Shown: positions 1 through 6,382, counted from the stretch's first letter. The stretch: 13,434 bases of DNA from an uncultured Hungatella sp. (GCA_910586845.1 CAJUJV010000015.1:1-13434), one strand, 5' to 3'. A program made the numbers and translations. The notes: generated by a model from the letters alone, not told the origin.

Positions 1-261
1 TATCACATGATCATAGAGATCCCTGTGTTTTTCTACGAGAAGAAATTTATGAGAGTGGAAGTCCAGATCCGCACCATTGCCATGGATTTCTGGGCAAGCC
101 TGGATCACCAGCTGAAATACAAAAAGCAGATGTTTGCTTCCTCGGAGATCAGCAGAGAGCTGAAAGAATGTGCGGACATTATCGCCCAGACCGACGAAAA
201 GATGCTGGCCATCCGCAAGGGCATCGAATCCCAGGGGATCCAGATACAGAGAGATTATTAA
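1..261 (+). CDS. RelA/SpoT-domain (p)ppGpp synthetase, 3' end only (GTP pyrophosphokinase family)
   Basis: Only the last 86 codons are visible; the reading frame is open from base 1, so the gene starts left of the window. The fragment begins YHMIIEIPVFF and continues with VEVQIRTIAMDFWASLDHQLKYK, the signature of the RelA/SpoT nucleotidyltransferase domain. In this family the E-x-Q-I-R-T segment and the following D/H-containing helix form part of the pyrophosphate-transfer site. After the domain comes a short charged helical tail and a TAA stop. There is no room for TGS or ACT domains after the catalytic domain, which fits a small alarmone synthetase (RelQ/RelP type) rather than a long bifunctional Rel. 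The N-terminal half, needed to tell RelQ from RelP and to check the G-loop, is not in the window. The gene converges on the sugar-salvage operon and ends in the hairpin that follows it. Confidence 0.88.
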   Translation, partial: YHMIIEIPVFFYEKKFMRVEVQIRTIAMDFWASLDHQLKYKKQMFASSEISRELKECADIIAQTDEKMLAIRKGIESQGIQIQRDY

Positions 262-270
262 CCGCAGCAT

Positions 271-335
271 ATTATGGCTGAAGGGGAAGCAGGTCTCACC
301 TGCTCCCCTTCAGCCATAATTGATTGATCTTTTTT
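271..335 (+). terminator. Long hairpin terminator between convergent genes
   Basis: The left arm (271-294) and right arm (298-320) are complementary over 23 pairs with one bulged base and a 3-base loop. A T-rich tail with six T's lies at 330-335, about 9 bases past the stem. For the plus-strand alarmone synthetase this is a good intrinsic terminator. The right arm lies inside the last codons of the minus-strand serine hydrolase, whose stop codon is at 296-298. On the minus strand no T run follows the stem, so it would act there more as a 3'-end stabiliser than as a classical terminator. Confidence 0.8.
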
Positions 336-1309
336 CGCTTCTCCAGAAACACAGGGTTATCCCTGTCCGGATGGACTCGGTTGGTCAAAAGGATCATCCC
401 CTCTGACCGGTCCAGGTCCATCAGTATGGAAGTCCCCGTGAATCCCGTATGATAGAGAGTCCCTTCTCCATATTCTCTGCTCCAGCCGTAGGTCCGGCCA
501 AACCGTTCCGTTTCCCGGATCAGCCGGAAAGTCTCCTTTGTAAACAACCTGTCGGATTCTGTCAGATAGGCCCGGACAAAGGTTACCAGATCTTCCAGTG
601 TGGAAAACAGTCCCGCGCTTCCGCTTTCTCCCAGAAGCCATGCTTTGGAATCATGGATCTCTCCGCAGATCAGCCCCCTGTTTTCCGTCATCTCTGTGGG
701 AATGCACAGGCCGGCCTGTTCCGGTACGGGAAAAGACGTATGATCCATGCCCAGAGGACCGAACACATGGCGCCGGAAACTCTCTCCCAGACTCATCCGC
801 TCCTTTAGCCCTTCCCCTTCCCGTATAATCAGCCCCAGGAGGATGTAACCTACATCCGAATACTCAAACCGTTCTCCCGGGCCGGCCTCCGGAGCCGTAA
901 GAAAGAGCCGTTCCAGAATATTGTCTCTGGTCAGATGTGGTTTGTCCGGAATCTCCGCCGGAAGGCCGCTGTTGTGGAGAAGAAGCTGACCCACAGTGAT
1001 CTCTTTCCACAAAAATCCCGGGAGCAGACGTGACACAGGAGTATCCATGGACAATTGTCCCTCCTCTGCCAGCTGCAGGATCCGGCTGGCGGTGCCTACG
1101 ACCTTGCTGAGAGACGCCAGATCGTAGAAAAGACCTTTCTCCACGGGACGGCTGCTGTAGGGAGCCATGGCGCCCATCACCCCGTGATATGAGAGTTCCG
1201 CCTGTTCCCGGTCCACAAACGCCAGTGAAAATCCCCGGATCACCCTGTCGCTTACCAGGGTCTCCAGTTCCTGCCTGACGGCCGTTCCCACTGTCTCTGC
1301 CCTGTTCAT
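296..1309 (-). CDS. Cytoplasmic serine hydrolase, beta-lactamase/class C PBP fold (AmiE/YbbE-like by context)
   Basis: This 337-residue protein belongs to the beta-lactamase-related serine hydrolases (Pfam Beta-lactamase). The catalytic S-x-x-K is S66-L-S-K69. The Y-x-N-like element is Y150-S-D152 in the context FEYSDVGY. The K-T-G-like element is H287-T-G289 in YHTGFTGTS. Further family landmarks are LLLHNSGLP near 110-117 and SAGLFSTLEDL near 231-241. There is no signal peptide, so it should act in the cytoplasm. It is the last gene of the operon, and its ATG overlaps the murQ stop by four bases (ATGA). In Bacillus subtilis the comparable gene next to murQ/murR/murP is amiE (ybbE), an N-acetylmuramoyl-L-alanine amidase, so removal of stem peptide from imported muropeptides is a reasonable inference. 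The fold also includes D,D-carboxypeptidases and esterases, so the substrate is not proven. A true antibiotic-degrading beta-lactamase is unlikely without export. Confidence 0.85.
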   Translation of the reverse strand: MNRAETVGTAVRQELETLVSDRVIRGFSLAFVDREQAELSYHGVMGAMAPYSSRPVEKGLFYDLASLSKVVGTASRILQLAEEGQLSMDTPVSRLLPGFLWKEITVGQLLLHNSGLPAEIPDKPHLTRDNILERLFLTAPEAGPGERFEYSDVGYILLGLIIREGEGLKERMSLGESFRRHVFGPLGMDHTSFPVPEQAGLCIPTEMTENRGLICGEIHDSKAWLLGESGSAGLFSTLEDLVTFVRAYLTESDRLFTKETFRLIRETERFGRTYGWSREYGEGTLYHTGFTGTSILMDLDRSEGMILLTNRVHPDRDNPVFLEKRKKINQLWLKGSR

Positions 1310-2190
1310 GATCTTCCTGCTGCTTCTATGGCATCCCGTACTCTTCCGTCCGTCTCATCCAGAGCCCTGGCGGCCTCCGGGAGACTGCATCCGGTCTGGA
1401 GCATGCCTGCTTCCCTCAGAGTCTTCTCCGCCGTATCCGTATCCGCCCCTGTGATCTGGGAGATCATCCTGCAGGCACGGACCACCAGCTTCTCATTGGT
1501 AGGCTGTACATGAACCATATAATTCTGATACACCTTGCCCAGCCGCACCATCACCGCCGTGGAGATCATATTGGCGATCATTTTCTGAGCTGTCCCTGCC
1601 TTCATGCGGGTGCTGCCGCTGATCACCTCCGGTCCCACCACGGGAGCGATGGAGATCTGTGCCACCGCTGCCATTTCGCTGTCCCGGTTGCAGGTAATGG
1701 ACACGGTGAGAGCCCCGTGTTCATTGGCATATTCCAGCGCAGCCAGAGTATAGGGGGTCCGCCCGCTGGCGGCGATGCCGATGACACAGTCTTTTTCTGT
1801 CAGATTCACGTTCTTCAGATCTTCCACCGCCAGTTCCCGGGAATCCTCGGCCCCTTCCACGGCCTGGTACATGGCGCTTTCTCCTCCTGCCAGCAGGCTC
1901 AGCACCTGGTCCGGGGACACGCTGTAGGTAGGCAAAAGCTCTACGGAATCCAGGGTTCCCATCCGTCCCGACGTCCCTGCACCGCAGTAGATGATCCTCC
2001 CTCCGGCTCCGAATCGTTCGGCGATAGCATCCACCGCCTCTGCGATCACAGGCAGTTCCTTCTCCACTGCCAGGGCAACTTTCTTATCCTCTTTGTTGAT
2101 CAGAGTTACGATCCCAAGGGAATCCATCTGATCGATATGTTTTGTGGCCTCATTCACGTTTTCTGTTGTCAGGCCGTCTATTTTTATCAT
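1306..2190 (-). CDS. murQ: N-acetylmuramic acid 6-phosphate etherase MurQ
   Basis: MurQ cleaves the D-lactyl ether of MurNAc-6-phosphate, giving GlcNAc-6-phosphate and D-lactate in the cytoplasm, a key step in peptidoglycan sugar recycling. At 294 residues it has the normal family length. The SIS-fold phosphosugar site is seen in YCGAGTSGRMGTLDSVELLP (68-87) and GIAASGRTPYT (about 138-148), and the family signature ISGSTRMKAGTAQK lies near 195-208. Glu84 in DSVE and Glu115 in GAED line up with the two catalytic acids reported for the E. coli enzyme (Glu83 and Glu114). The C-terminal helical domain (about 235-294) is present. The ATG lies 41 bases inside the end of the regulator gene, with AAGGAG seven bases upstream, so translation is probably coupled. 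The stop overlaps the next start as ATGA. The gene identity is firm; which imported sugar feeds it is inferred. Confidence 0.96.
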   Translation of the reverse strand: MIKIDGLTTENVNEATKHIDQMDSLGIVTLINKEDKKVALAVEKELPVIAEAVDAIAERFGAGGRIIYCGAGTSGRMGTLDSVELLPTYSVSPDQVLSLLAGGESAMYQAVEGAEDSRELAVEDLKNVNLTEKDCVIGIAASGRTPYTLAALEYANEHGALTVSITCNRDSEMAAVAQISIAPVVGPEVISGSTRMKAGTAQKMIANMISTAVMVRLGKVYQNYMVHVQPTNEKLVVRACRMISQITGADTDTAEKTLREAGMLQTGCSLPEAARALDETDGRVRDAIEAAGRS

Positions 2191-3064
2191 GTGGTTCTCC
2201 TTCCTGCTCTTTCAGTTTCAGTCTCTCCACAAGCTTCCTGGTCTTCATCAGTTCTACCTCCATGGTCTCCAGATCATCCTGGATAACTCCCAGATATAAC
2301 AGATCTGCCATGGTCATGGATGTGTGCTTTGATGTAAATGCACCGATTCTCATGGCCCGTTCCTGATTGGGGACAAAGAGACAGATATCGGCCAGACCGC
2401 TTAAAGGGGAACTGCTCTTTCTGGTGACCGCTATGACGACCACCCCTCTCTCCCTGGCAGCCTCACAGGCATAGATAATCTCCTTGGACTGTCCGCTGTA
2501 AGAAAATGCCACCACCACGTCTCTCTCATCCAGATAATTAAAAAACTCCATAACCATGTTGGTATCCTGACTGTAAAAAGCATTAAAATCTGCCCGCTTC
2601 AGCTTGTGGAACAGATCATAGGCGGGCAGCATGGAAGCGCCGATGCCCAAAGTGTAGATCCGCCGGCTTTTTTTCAGGACTCCGATGGCCCTGGACAGAG
2701 CATCTCTGTCCAGCTGATAGAAAAAATCCTCCATGGCCGTGGACACCATCTGTCCCAGCTTCTGACACAAATCGTCGATGGTGTCTTCCGGAGAAATGAT
2801 CAGATCCATGACCTTCCAGTCGCTGTCCCTGTCCTGAGCCCCGGCAGATGCCAGCGCCAGCTTAAATCCTTCCAGCCCTTCAAATCCCAGTTTCTGCACA
2901 TATCGGATAATGGAAGCAGAAGAAACCTCACTTTCTCTGGCCAGATCCATGGCAGACATCCCCAGGCATTCCGTGCCCCGGGACAGGATAAAATCGGAAA
3001 TCTTCTTCTCCCCCCGGCTCATGTCCTCATATCTTTCCCGGATCTTCAATATCACATCATTCAT
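2150..3064 (-). CDS. MurR/RpiR-family transcriptional regulator (HTH + SIS domains)
   Basis: This 304-residue protein has the RpiR layout. An N-terminal winged HTH (about 1-77) includes the typical S-x-x-E-K-K-I-x-D-F-I-L start and the recognition region SEVSSASIIRYVQKLGFEGLEGFK. A SIS sugar-phosphate sensing domain follows (about 128-260) with YTLGIGAS and VAFSYSGQSKEII. Family members sense a phosphosugar; MurR of E. coli senses MurNAc-6-phosphate. The gene sits between the PTS genes and murQ, 29 bases after EIIB and overlapping murQ by 41 bases. It is probably a local regulator of this operon, and the palindromes at 5780-5794 and 5821-5835 are candidate targets. The last 20 or so residues (after about 283) are strongly charged and lie largely over the murQ ribosome binding site and start, so this tail may exist partly to carry that signal. 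A GGAGG precedes the ATG by a slightly long 13 bases. Whether it represses or activates cannot be read from the sequence. Confidence 0.92.
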   Translation of the reverse strand: MNDVILKIRERYEDMSRGEKKISDFILSRGTECLGMSAMDLARESEVSSASIIRYVQKLGFEGLEGFKLALASAGAQDRDSDWKVMDLIISPEDTIDDLCQKLGQMVSTAMEDFFYQLDRDALSRAIGVLKKSRRIYTLGIGASMLPAYDLFHKLKRADFNAFYSQDTNMVMEFFNYLDERDVVVAFSYSGQSKEIIYACEAARERGVVVIAVTRKSSSPLSGLADICLFVPNQERAMRIGAFTSKHTSMTMADLLYLGVIQDDLETMEVELMKTRKLVERLKLKEQEGEPHDKNRRPDNRKRE

Positions 3065-3093
3065 GAGATCTCTTCTTCCTCCCGTCTTTCTTT

Positions 3094-3567
3094 TTATAAA
3101 TAATTCTCGATGGACTGAGACGATTCATTGGGAATCATCTGAGCCGTAACCGGGATCCCTCTGGCCAGGATCTCCTTCACACAGGCCTCATCCTGTTCCG
3201 TCAGGTTCACCGACTTCTTGATCGGCCGGGATCCCTCTCTCTTGGCTACATTTCCTACGTTCACCAGTGGGATGGAAACTCCGTCTGCCACCAGCCTGGC
3301 CATATCCGGTACGGACTTGGTGATCAGAAATACCTTATCCTCCTCATAGGCGCCTTCTTTAAACTTTTCTGCAGCTCTTTTCAGAGACAGGATAGACAGC
3401 TTCACTCCCGCCGGTTTCGCCATCTTCAGTCCCGCGATGATCAGCTCGTCTTTCACCGCTGCATCATTGACCACTACGATCCTGGTAGCTCCCACCGTAT
3501 TGGTCCAGACCATGGCCACCTGGCCGTGTATCAGTCTCTCATCTACTCTCGCATGTACGATCGCCAT
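3094..3567 (-). CDS. PTS mannose/fructose/sorbose-family EIIB component
   Basis: This cytoplasmic 157-residue protein takes phosphate from EIIA and passes it to the incoming sugar. The start AIVHARVDERLIHGQV is diagnostic of mannose-family EIIB: the phosphorylated residue is His14 in RLIHGQV, and R11 and the D9-E10 pair are also conserved. The length matches single-domain EIIB proteins (about 160 residues). It follows EIIA by 14 bases, with AGGAGG in the gap, and precedes the RpiR-type regulator. Mannose-family EIIB proteins serve many sugars (mannose, sorbose, GlcNAc, glucosaminate, fructoselysine and others), so specificity cannot be read from this sequence. The neighbouring murQ suggests MurNAc or a close relative. 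Confidence 0.95.
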   Translation of the reverse strand: MAIVHARVDERLIHGQVAMVWTNTVGATRIVVVNDAAVKDELIIAGLKMAKPAGVKLSILSLKRAAEKFKEGAYEEDKVFLITKSVPDMARLVADGVSIPLVNVGNVAKREGSRPIKKSVNLTEQDEACVKEILARGIPVTAQMIPNESSQSIENYL

Positions 3568-3581
3568 AACCGTTCCTCCTG

Positions 3582-4028
3582 TTAATCATCTAATTCGATC
3601 TCATCGTCTTCCTCTGCTGCCGCCTTCTCAGACGGAGCTTCAAAACAGATGGTCTGGGACTTCCCGGCTTCCAGAGAAGTCCTGGCCAGAACCGCCGGAT
3701 CAGAGATCATATTGCGGCTCATATAAGCATCCAGGAGAATAGGAAGACTGGCTCCGCCGATGATCTCCACCTGATCCAGGCCTCCCAGCTTCATCCTCAC
3801 TGCCGTGTTATAGGGGGAGCCTCCTGTCAGATCTGCCAGGATCAGCACTCCCTCGCATTCTTTTAAACGCCCGAGAGCATTCTGAAGGTCCTCTGTGAGA
3901 ACCTCCAGAGATTCCTCCGGGTCAAAATCTACTGCCTCATAATCCGACGGTTCCCCGGCCAGAAGCCTCAGACCGCTGGTAAGGCCGGTGGCAAAAGTAC
4001 CGTGTCCTGTTACGATTATCCCTATCAT
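3582..4028 (-). CDS. PTS mannose/fructose/sorbose-family EIIA component
   Basis: This 148-residue cytoplasmic phosphocarrier accepts phosphate from HPr. The N-terminus MIGIIVTGHGTFATGL has the phosphorylated His9 in the usual T-G-H-G setting. The central VLILADLTGGSPYNTA is the conserved loop next to the active site. The domain ends near residue 130 and is followed by a very acidic tail (EEDDEIELDD), a common finish for these small EIIA proteins. It lies 15 bases after EIID with a modest AGAGGTG ribosome binding site. Order in the operon is EIIC, EIID, EIIA, EIIB, with EIIA and EIIB as separate polypeptides, unlike the fused E. coli ManX. Confidence 0.95.
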   Translation of the reverse strand: MIGIIVTGHGTFATGLTSGLRLLAGEPSDYEAVDFDPEESLEVLTEDLQNALGRLKECEGVLILADLTGGSPYNTAVRMKLGGLDQVEIIGGASLPILLDAYMSRNMISDPAVLARTSLEAGKSQTICFEAPSEKAAAEEDDEIELDD

Positions 4029-4043
4029 ACCACACCTCTGTCC

Positions 4044-4874
4044 TTAGAACAATCCTGCAACTGCAGTCAGCATGGACTGAAGATTGCCCAGGATCATGCC
4101 CAACCCCAGAAGAATGAAGATCAGTTTGGTAGAATTGATCTTTTTCTTGCCCAGGAGCCAGTAGGACAGCATGACGATTCCCAGAGGCAGCATCTTGGGC
4201 ATGATCTTATCCAGCATATCCTGCACTGCAAAGGTTACGTCTCCCATGGTAAACGCCAGATTGGTGCTGTAGTTGACCACGGAAGGAATCAGCGCGCCCA
4301 CAACAGTCAGTCCCAGGATGCTGGCCGCCTCCGTGATGGGAGCGATGCTGTCAGCAAATCCCGTAGCCAGCTTCTGTCCTGACCTGTAACCCATCCAGGT
4401 AAATTTGTAGCGGACCCACAGCACCGCCGCGCAGGCCAGAAGCGGTACGGTCAGCCCCACCGGGTTGCCCTGCATGGCCACATAAGCGGCAATCGAGAAT
4501 ACGATAGCCCGGTAAATGGCAATGAACAGAGTGTCGCCTACTCCGGCCAGAGGTCCCATAAGGCCGGTCTTTAAAGCGCTGACGGCTTCTTCCGATTCGA
4601 TGCCGATCTCTTCTTCCAGGGCCATGTCGGCGCCTACGATCAGGTGGGATGTACCCGGAGTCGTATTGAAATAGGAGCTCTGCATCTTCAAAGCCCGTTT
4701 CATCTTCTCCGGATCATCGCCGTAAAGACGCTTTAAGGCGGGCATGATCACATAGGCGTAACCCAGACCCTGCATCTTCTCATAGTTCCAGCCAAACTGC
4801 AGGGCAAACAGATTGCGGACGTATACTTTATTGATATCCTGTTTTGTCAGTTTTCTCTCCGTTGTGTTAGCCAT
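4044..4874 (-). CDS. PTS mannose/fructose/sorbose-family EIID membrane component
   Basis: EIID pairs with EIIC to form the sugar channel of mannose-family transporters. The 276-residue protein has the expected cytosolic/amphipathic N-terminal half with NLFALQFGWNYEKMQGLGYAYVIMPALKRLYGDD (about 16-49), then the family's FNT-P element (FNTTPGTS, about 69-76) and ALEEEIGIESEEAVSALKTGLMGPLAGVGDTLF (about 86-118). A run of hydrophobic segments follows to the C-terminus. Where many family members have an R-H-x-x-F-F-N-T motif, this one reads MQSSYFNT, a small departure that may relate to substrate. Its ATG overlaps the EIIC stop by eight bases (ATGGCTAA), and AGGAGG lies 9 bases upstream inside the EIIC end. 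Coupled translation from EIIC is therefore expected, and the EIIC frameshift could change EIID output. Confidence 0.94.
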   Translation of the reverse strand: MANTTERKLTKQDINKVYVRNLFALQFGWNYEKMQGLGYAYVIMPALKRLYGDDPEKMKRALKMQSSYFNTTPGTSHLIVGADMALEEEIGIESEEAVSALKTGLMGPLAGVGDTLFIAIYRAIVFSIAAYVAMQGNPVGLTVPLLACAAVLWVRYKFTWMGYRSGQKLATGFADSIAPITEAASILGLTVVGALIPSVVNYSTNLAFTMGDVTFAVQDMLDKIMPKMLPLGIVMLSYWLLGKKKINSTKLIFILLGLGMILGNLQSMLTAVAGLF

Positions 4875-5659
4875 CGATCTCTACCTCCTCATCGTCATAC
4901 ATCGTCACATCTCCTGACACGGCAGCCACGGCCCTGTCCTTTCCTCTGCTGAAGTGAAGGGCAGCAAGAGCCAGTCCCAGCAGGGCAGCTGCCATAACCG
5001 TAAACATGGAACCGCCGTAAGCCAGCAGTACAAAACCGATTATAAAATAAGGATAATACTTTTTCAGCGGCAGATACCTCATGAGGATCGCCATACCCAT
5101 GGCAGGGAGGATCGCTCCGGCCGTCCGCAGACCTGTCATAAACCATGCGGGGATCAGCGCGTTGATACTGGTTACCACCGCCTCGCCGAAGATCAGACCC
5201 AGGGCAACCGGGATCAGACGTGACAGCTCCCAGGGGATTGGCTCTCTCCATGCCTTTCCAGTCGCCTCTCTCCGCACAGCGGTCGCCGTAATGCTGGAAA
5301 AAGGAATTGCTCATCCTTCCAAGTACGTCCATCTGAGTAAGTAAAAGTCCGATGGGAATGGCAACTGCGATCCCATACTCCGCACCTTCTCCGGAGATAA
5401 TGGCATATGCTGTTCCCATGATAGCACCTGACAGGTAATCGGGAACCGTAGCGCCTCCATAGGTGGCCACGCCCAGGGTCATGAGCTGCAGCGTAGCCCC
5501 GATTATCAGCCCCGTCTGCAGATCTCCCAAAAGCAGTCCTGTAAATGTTGCCGCGAATAACGGACTGTACAGTCCACATTGAATGGAAATCTGATCTGCC
5601 ACTGCGATCATCGTGTACAGCAGCAGAACCAAAATGATCATAAATGAAATTTCCTGCAT
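4867..5659 (-). pseudogene. PTS mannose/fructose/sorbose-family EIIC, frameshifted in the middle
   Basis: The start is the ATG at 5659 (MQEISFMIILVLL), with AGGAG eight bases upstream. The first 142 codons, down to about 5234, give a normal EIIC N-half: the GLLLGDLQTGLIIGATLQLMTLG motif, a proline/glycine-rich loop, then FFQHYGDRCAERGDWKGMERANP. From there the family sequence continues in another frame (IPWELSRLIPVALGLIFGEAVVTSINALIP...), open to the TAA at 4867-4869. In the frame of the start codon, translation runs on as unrelated residues to a stop at 4895, giving a 254-residue chimera lacking the C-terminal membrane half. Two bases (mod 3) would have to be added to restore the frame. Against my memory of family spacing, about five residues are missing, matching loss of 14 bases and a parent protein of about 268 residues. 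It may be a real mutation or a sequence error. All downstream genes look intact. Confidence 0.85.
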
Positions 5660-5747
5660 GATATGCTTCTCCTTTTTGTGAAATTTTAACATAGTGGGGC
5701 CGGTATTTTTCGATAAATTATCTGCGAATAGAATACCTTTCCATTTC

Positions 5748-5761
5748 CATAAGCGCTTACA
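5748..5761 (-). promoter_or_regulatory. Candidate cre site (CcpA catabolite repression)
   Basis: The 14 bases contain the perfect palindrome TAAGCGCTTA. Read on the minus strand they match 12 of 14 positions of the cre consensus TGWAANCGNTNWCA, failing only in the last two. The site spans the predicted transcription start of the PTS operon, just downstream of the -10 box, a classical position for repression by CcpA. This fits an operon for a secondary carbon source. The call rests on consensus and position only. Confidence 0.65.
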
Positions 5762-5766
5762 TCTGT

Positions 5767-5795
5767 ATAATATCACAAATGTAATGAAATTACAA
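5767..5795 (-). promoter_or_regulatory. Sigma-A promoter of the PTS-rpiR-murQ operon
   Basis: On the minus strand TTGTAA (5795-5790) and TATTAT (5772-5767) are separated by 17 bases, a good housekeeping promoter. The predicted start is near 5760, leaving about 100 bases of leader before the EIIC ATG. It overlaps the inner palindrome (5780-5794) and is followed directly by the cre-like site. No other promoter was obvious within the operon, where gaps are at most 29 bases. Confidence 0.7.
5780..5794. promoter_or_regulatory. Palindrome TGTAATGAAATTACA, candidate operator (copy 1)
   Basis: A perfect 6-3-6 inverted repeat lying across the end of the -35 box and the spacer of the operon promoter. 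A related copy lies 41 bases upstream (5821-5835). Protein binding here would block RNA polymerase. The RpiR-type regulator encoded in the operon is the natural candidate, but this assignment is inference. Confidence 0.55.
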
Positions 5796-5820
5796 GATAT
5801 ATTTTAAAAATATTTTATAA

Positions 5821-5835
5821 TGTAATAATATTTCA
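5821..5835. promoter_or_regulatory. Imperfect palindrome TGTAATAATATTTCA, candidate operator (copy 2)
   Basis: Same TGTAAT-N3-ATTNCA pattern as the site at 5780-5794 with one mismatched position. The centres are 41 bases apart, close to four helical turns, which suits two dimers of one regulator on the same DNA face, or a looped tetramer. The surrounding DNA is very AT-rich, so chance occurrence of the weaker copy is possible. Confidence 0.4.
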
Positions 5836-5846
5836 TTTTAGGAAAC

Positions 5847-5901
5847 TGAAAAGCCGTGAATGCGCCCATATTCCCCTGAGGATATGGCCCGCTTTCACGG
5901 C
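5847..5901 (-). terminator. Intrinsic terminator of folT, overlapping its stop codon
   Basis: The outer arms GCCGTGAA (5901-5894 on the minus strand) and TTCACGGC (5860-5853) pair perfectly. The inner arms pair imperfectly around the CCATAT/ATATGG element. TTTT follows directly at 5852-5849. The folT stop codon (TGA, 5897-5895) is part of the upstream stem. It separates folT from the PTS operon promoter, which lies about 50 bases further on. Confidence 0.75.
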
Positions 5902-6374
5902 CACATGATCAGGTTCTTGACCACCCGCATGGGCAGCAGCACGAAAAATCCCTTCCCGTACATCATGTGCAGCCACAGAGTTCCCAGGATCATATTGCAC
6001 ACCACCGACACAGTCAGCTCTGCCGCCAGCACTCTGCCCACGCTCAGTTTTCTCTTATAGAAAAAGCAGCCGTAGAGCAGTCCTGCCGCCATGGCGCTTA
6101 AGGTCCAGCCGGGGAAAAATGCTCCCGTAGGTTTCACAAGATACTTTAAAATATCCAGCGCCCCGCCAAAGAGGCACCCTGCCGCCGGACCGAACAGATA
6201 ATACACAAACTGGTTGGCAATGGTGGAGAAGCCGATCTTGATAAAGTCTCCGATCTGGATAGTCAGACTTCCCAGTATGACTCCGATGGCGGCAAACATG
6301 GCCATGGTGGTGATGGTCCTGACCGATTTCAGTTCGTTGTAGGAATCCTGAAACAAAGTTGCCAATTTTTTCAT
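5895..6374 (-). CDS. folT: Folate-specific ECF transporter S component FolT (short C-terminus)
   Basis: This 159-residue integral membrane protein is the substrate-binding S component for folate uptake by the ECF transporter; it works with the shared EcfA/A'/T module, which is not encoded here. Family features in order: an amphipathic start with SYNELKSVRTITTMAMFAAIGVILG, then FIKIGFSTIANQFVYYLFGPAAGCLFGGALDILKYLVKPTGAFFPGWTLSAMAAGLLYGCFFYKRK, and NMILGTLWLHMMYGKGFFVLLPMRVVKNLIMWP. The THF riboswitch upstream independently supports the folate assignment. ATG at 6374 has AAAGGAGGT eight bases upstream. The protein stops right after RVVKNLIMWP, where relatives known to me continue for about 15 more, mostly hydrophobic, residues. 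The stop falls in the terminator stem, so the last membrane helix may be cut short. Confidence 0.9.
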   Translation of the reverse strand: MKKLATLFQDSYNELKSVRTITTMAMFAAIGVILGSLTIQIGDFIKIGFSTIANQFVYYLFGPAAGCLFGGALDILKYLVKPTGAFFPGWTLSAMAAGLLYGCFFYKRKLSVGRVLAAELTVSVVCNMILGTLWLHMMYGKGFFVLLPMRVVKNLIMWP

Positions 6375-6382
6375 AAAAAATT

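Noticed and set aside
296..1309. The serine hydrolase as an antibiotic-resistance beta-lactamase
   Set aside because: It has no signal peptide, carries HTG and YSD variants typical of the wider hydrolase family, and sits in a sugar-salvage operon.
5223..5277. Programmed +1 ribosomal frameshifting in EIIC, for example at CCC-C
   Set aside because: A CCC-C exists at the junction, but the joined product would still lack about five residues of the conserved segment, no stimulatory element is evident, and EIIC genes are not known to use recoding. Deletion or sequence error is simpler.
5660..5776. An upstream start for EIIC at 5776, adding 39 residues
   Set aside because: The extension lies upstream of the natural MQEISFM start with its AGGAG site, begins upstream of the predicted transcription start, and does not resemble the family's N-terminus.
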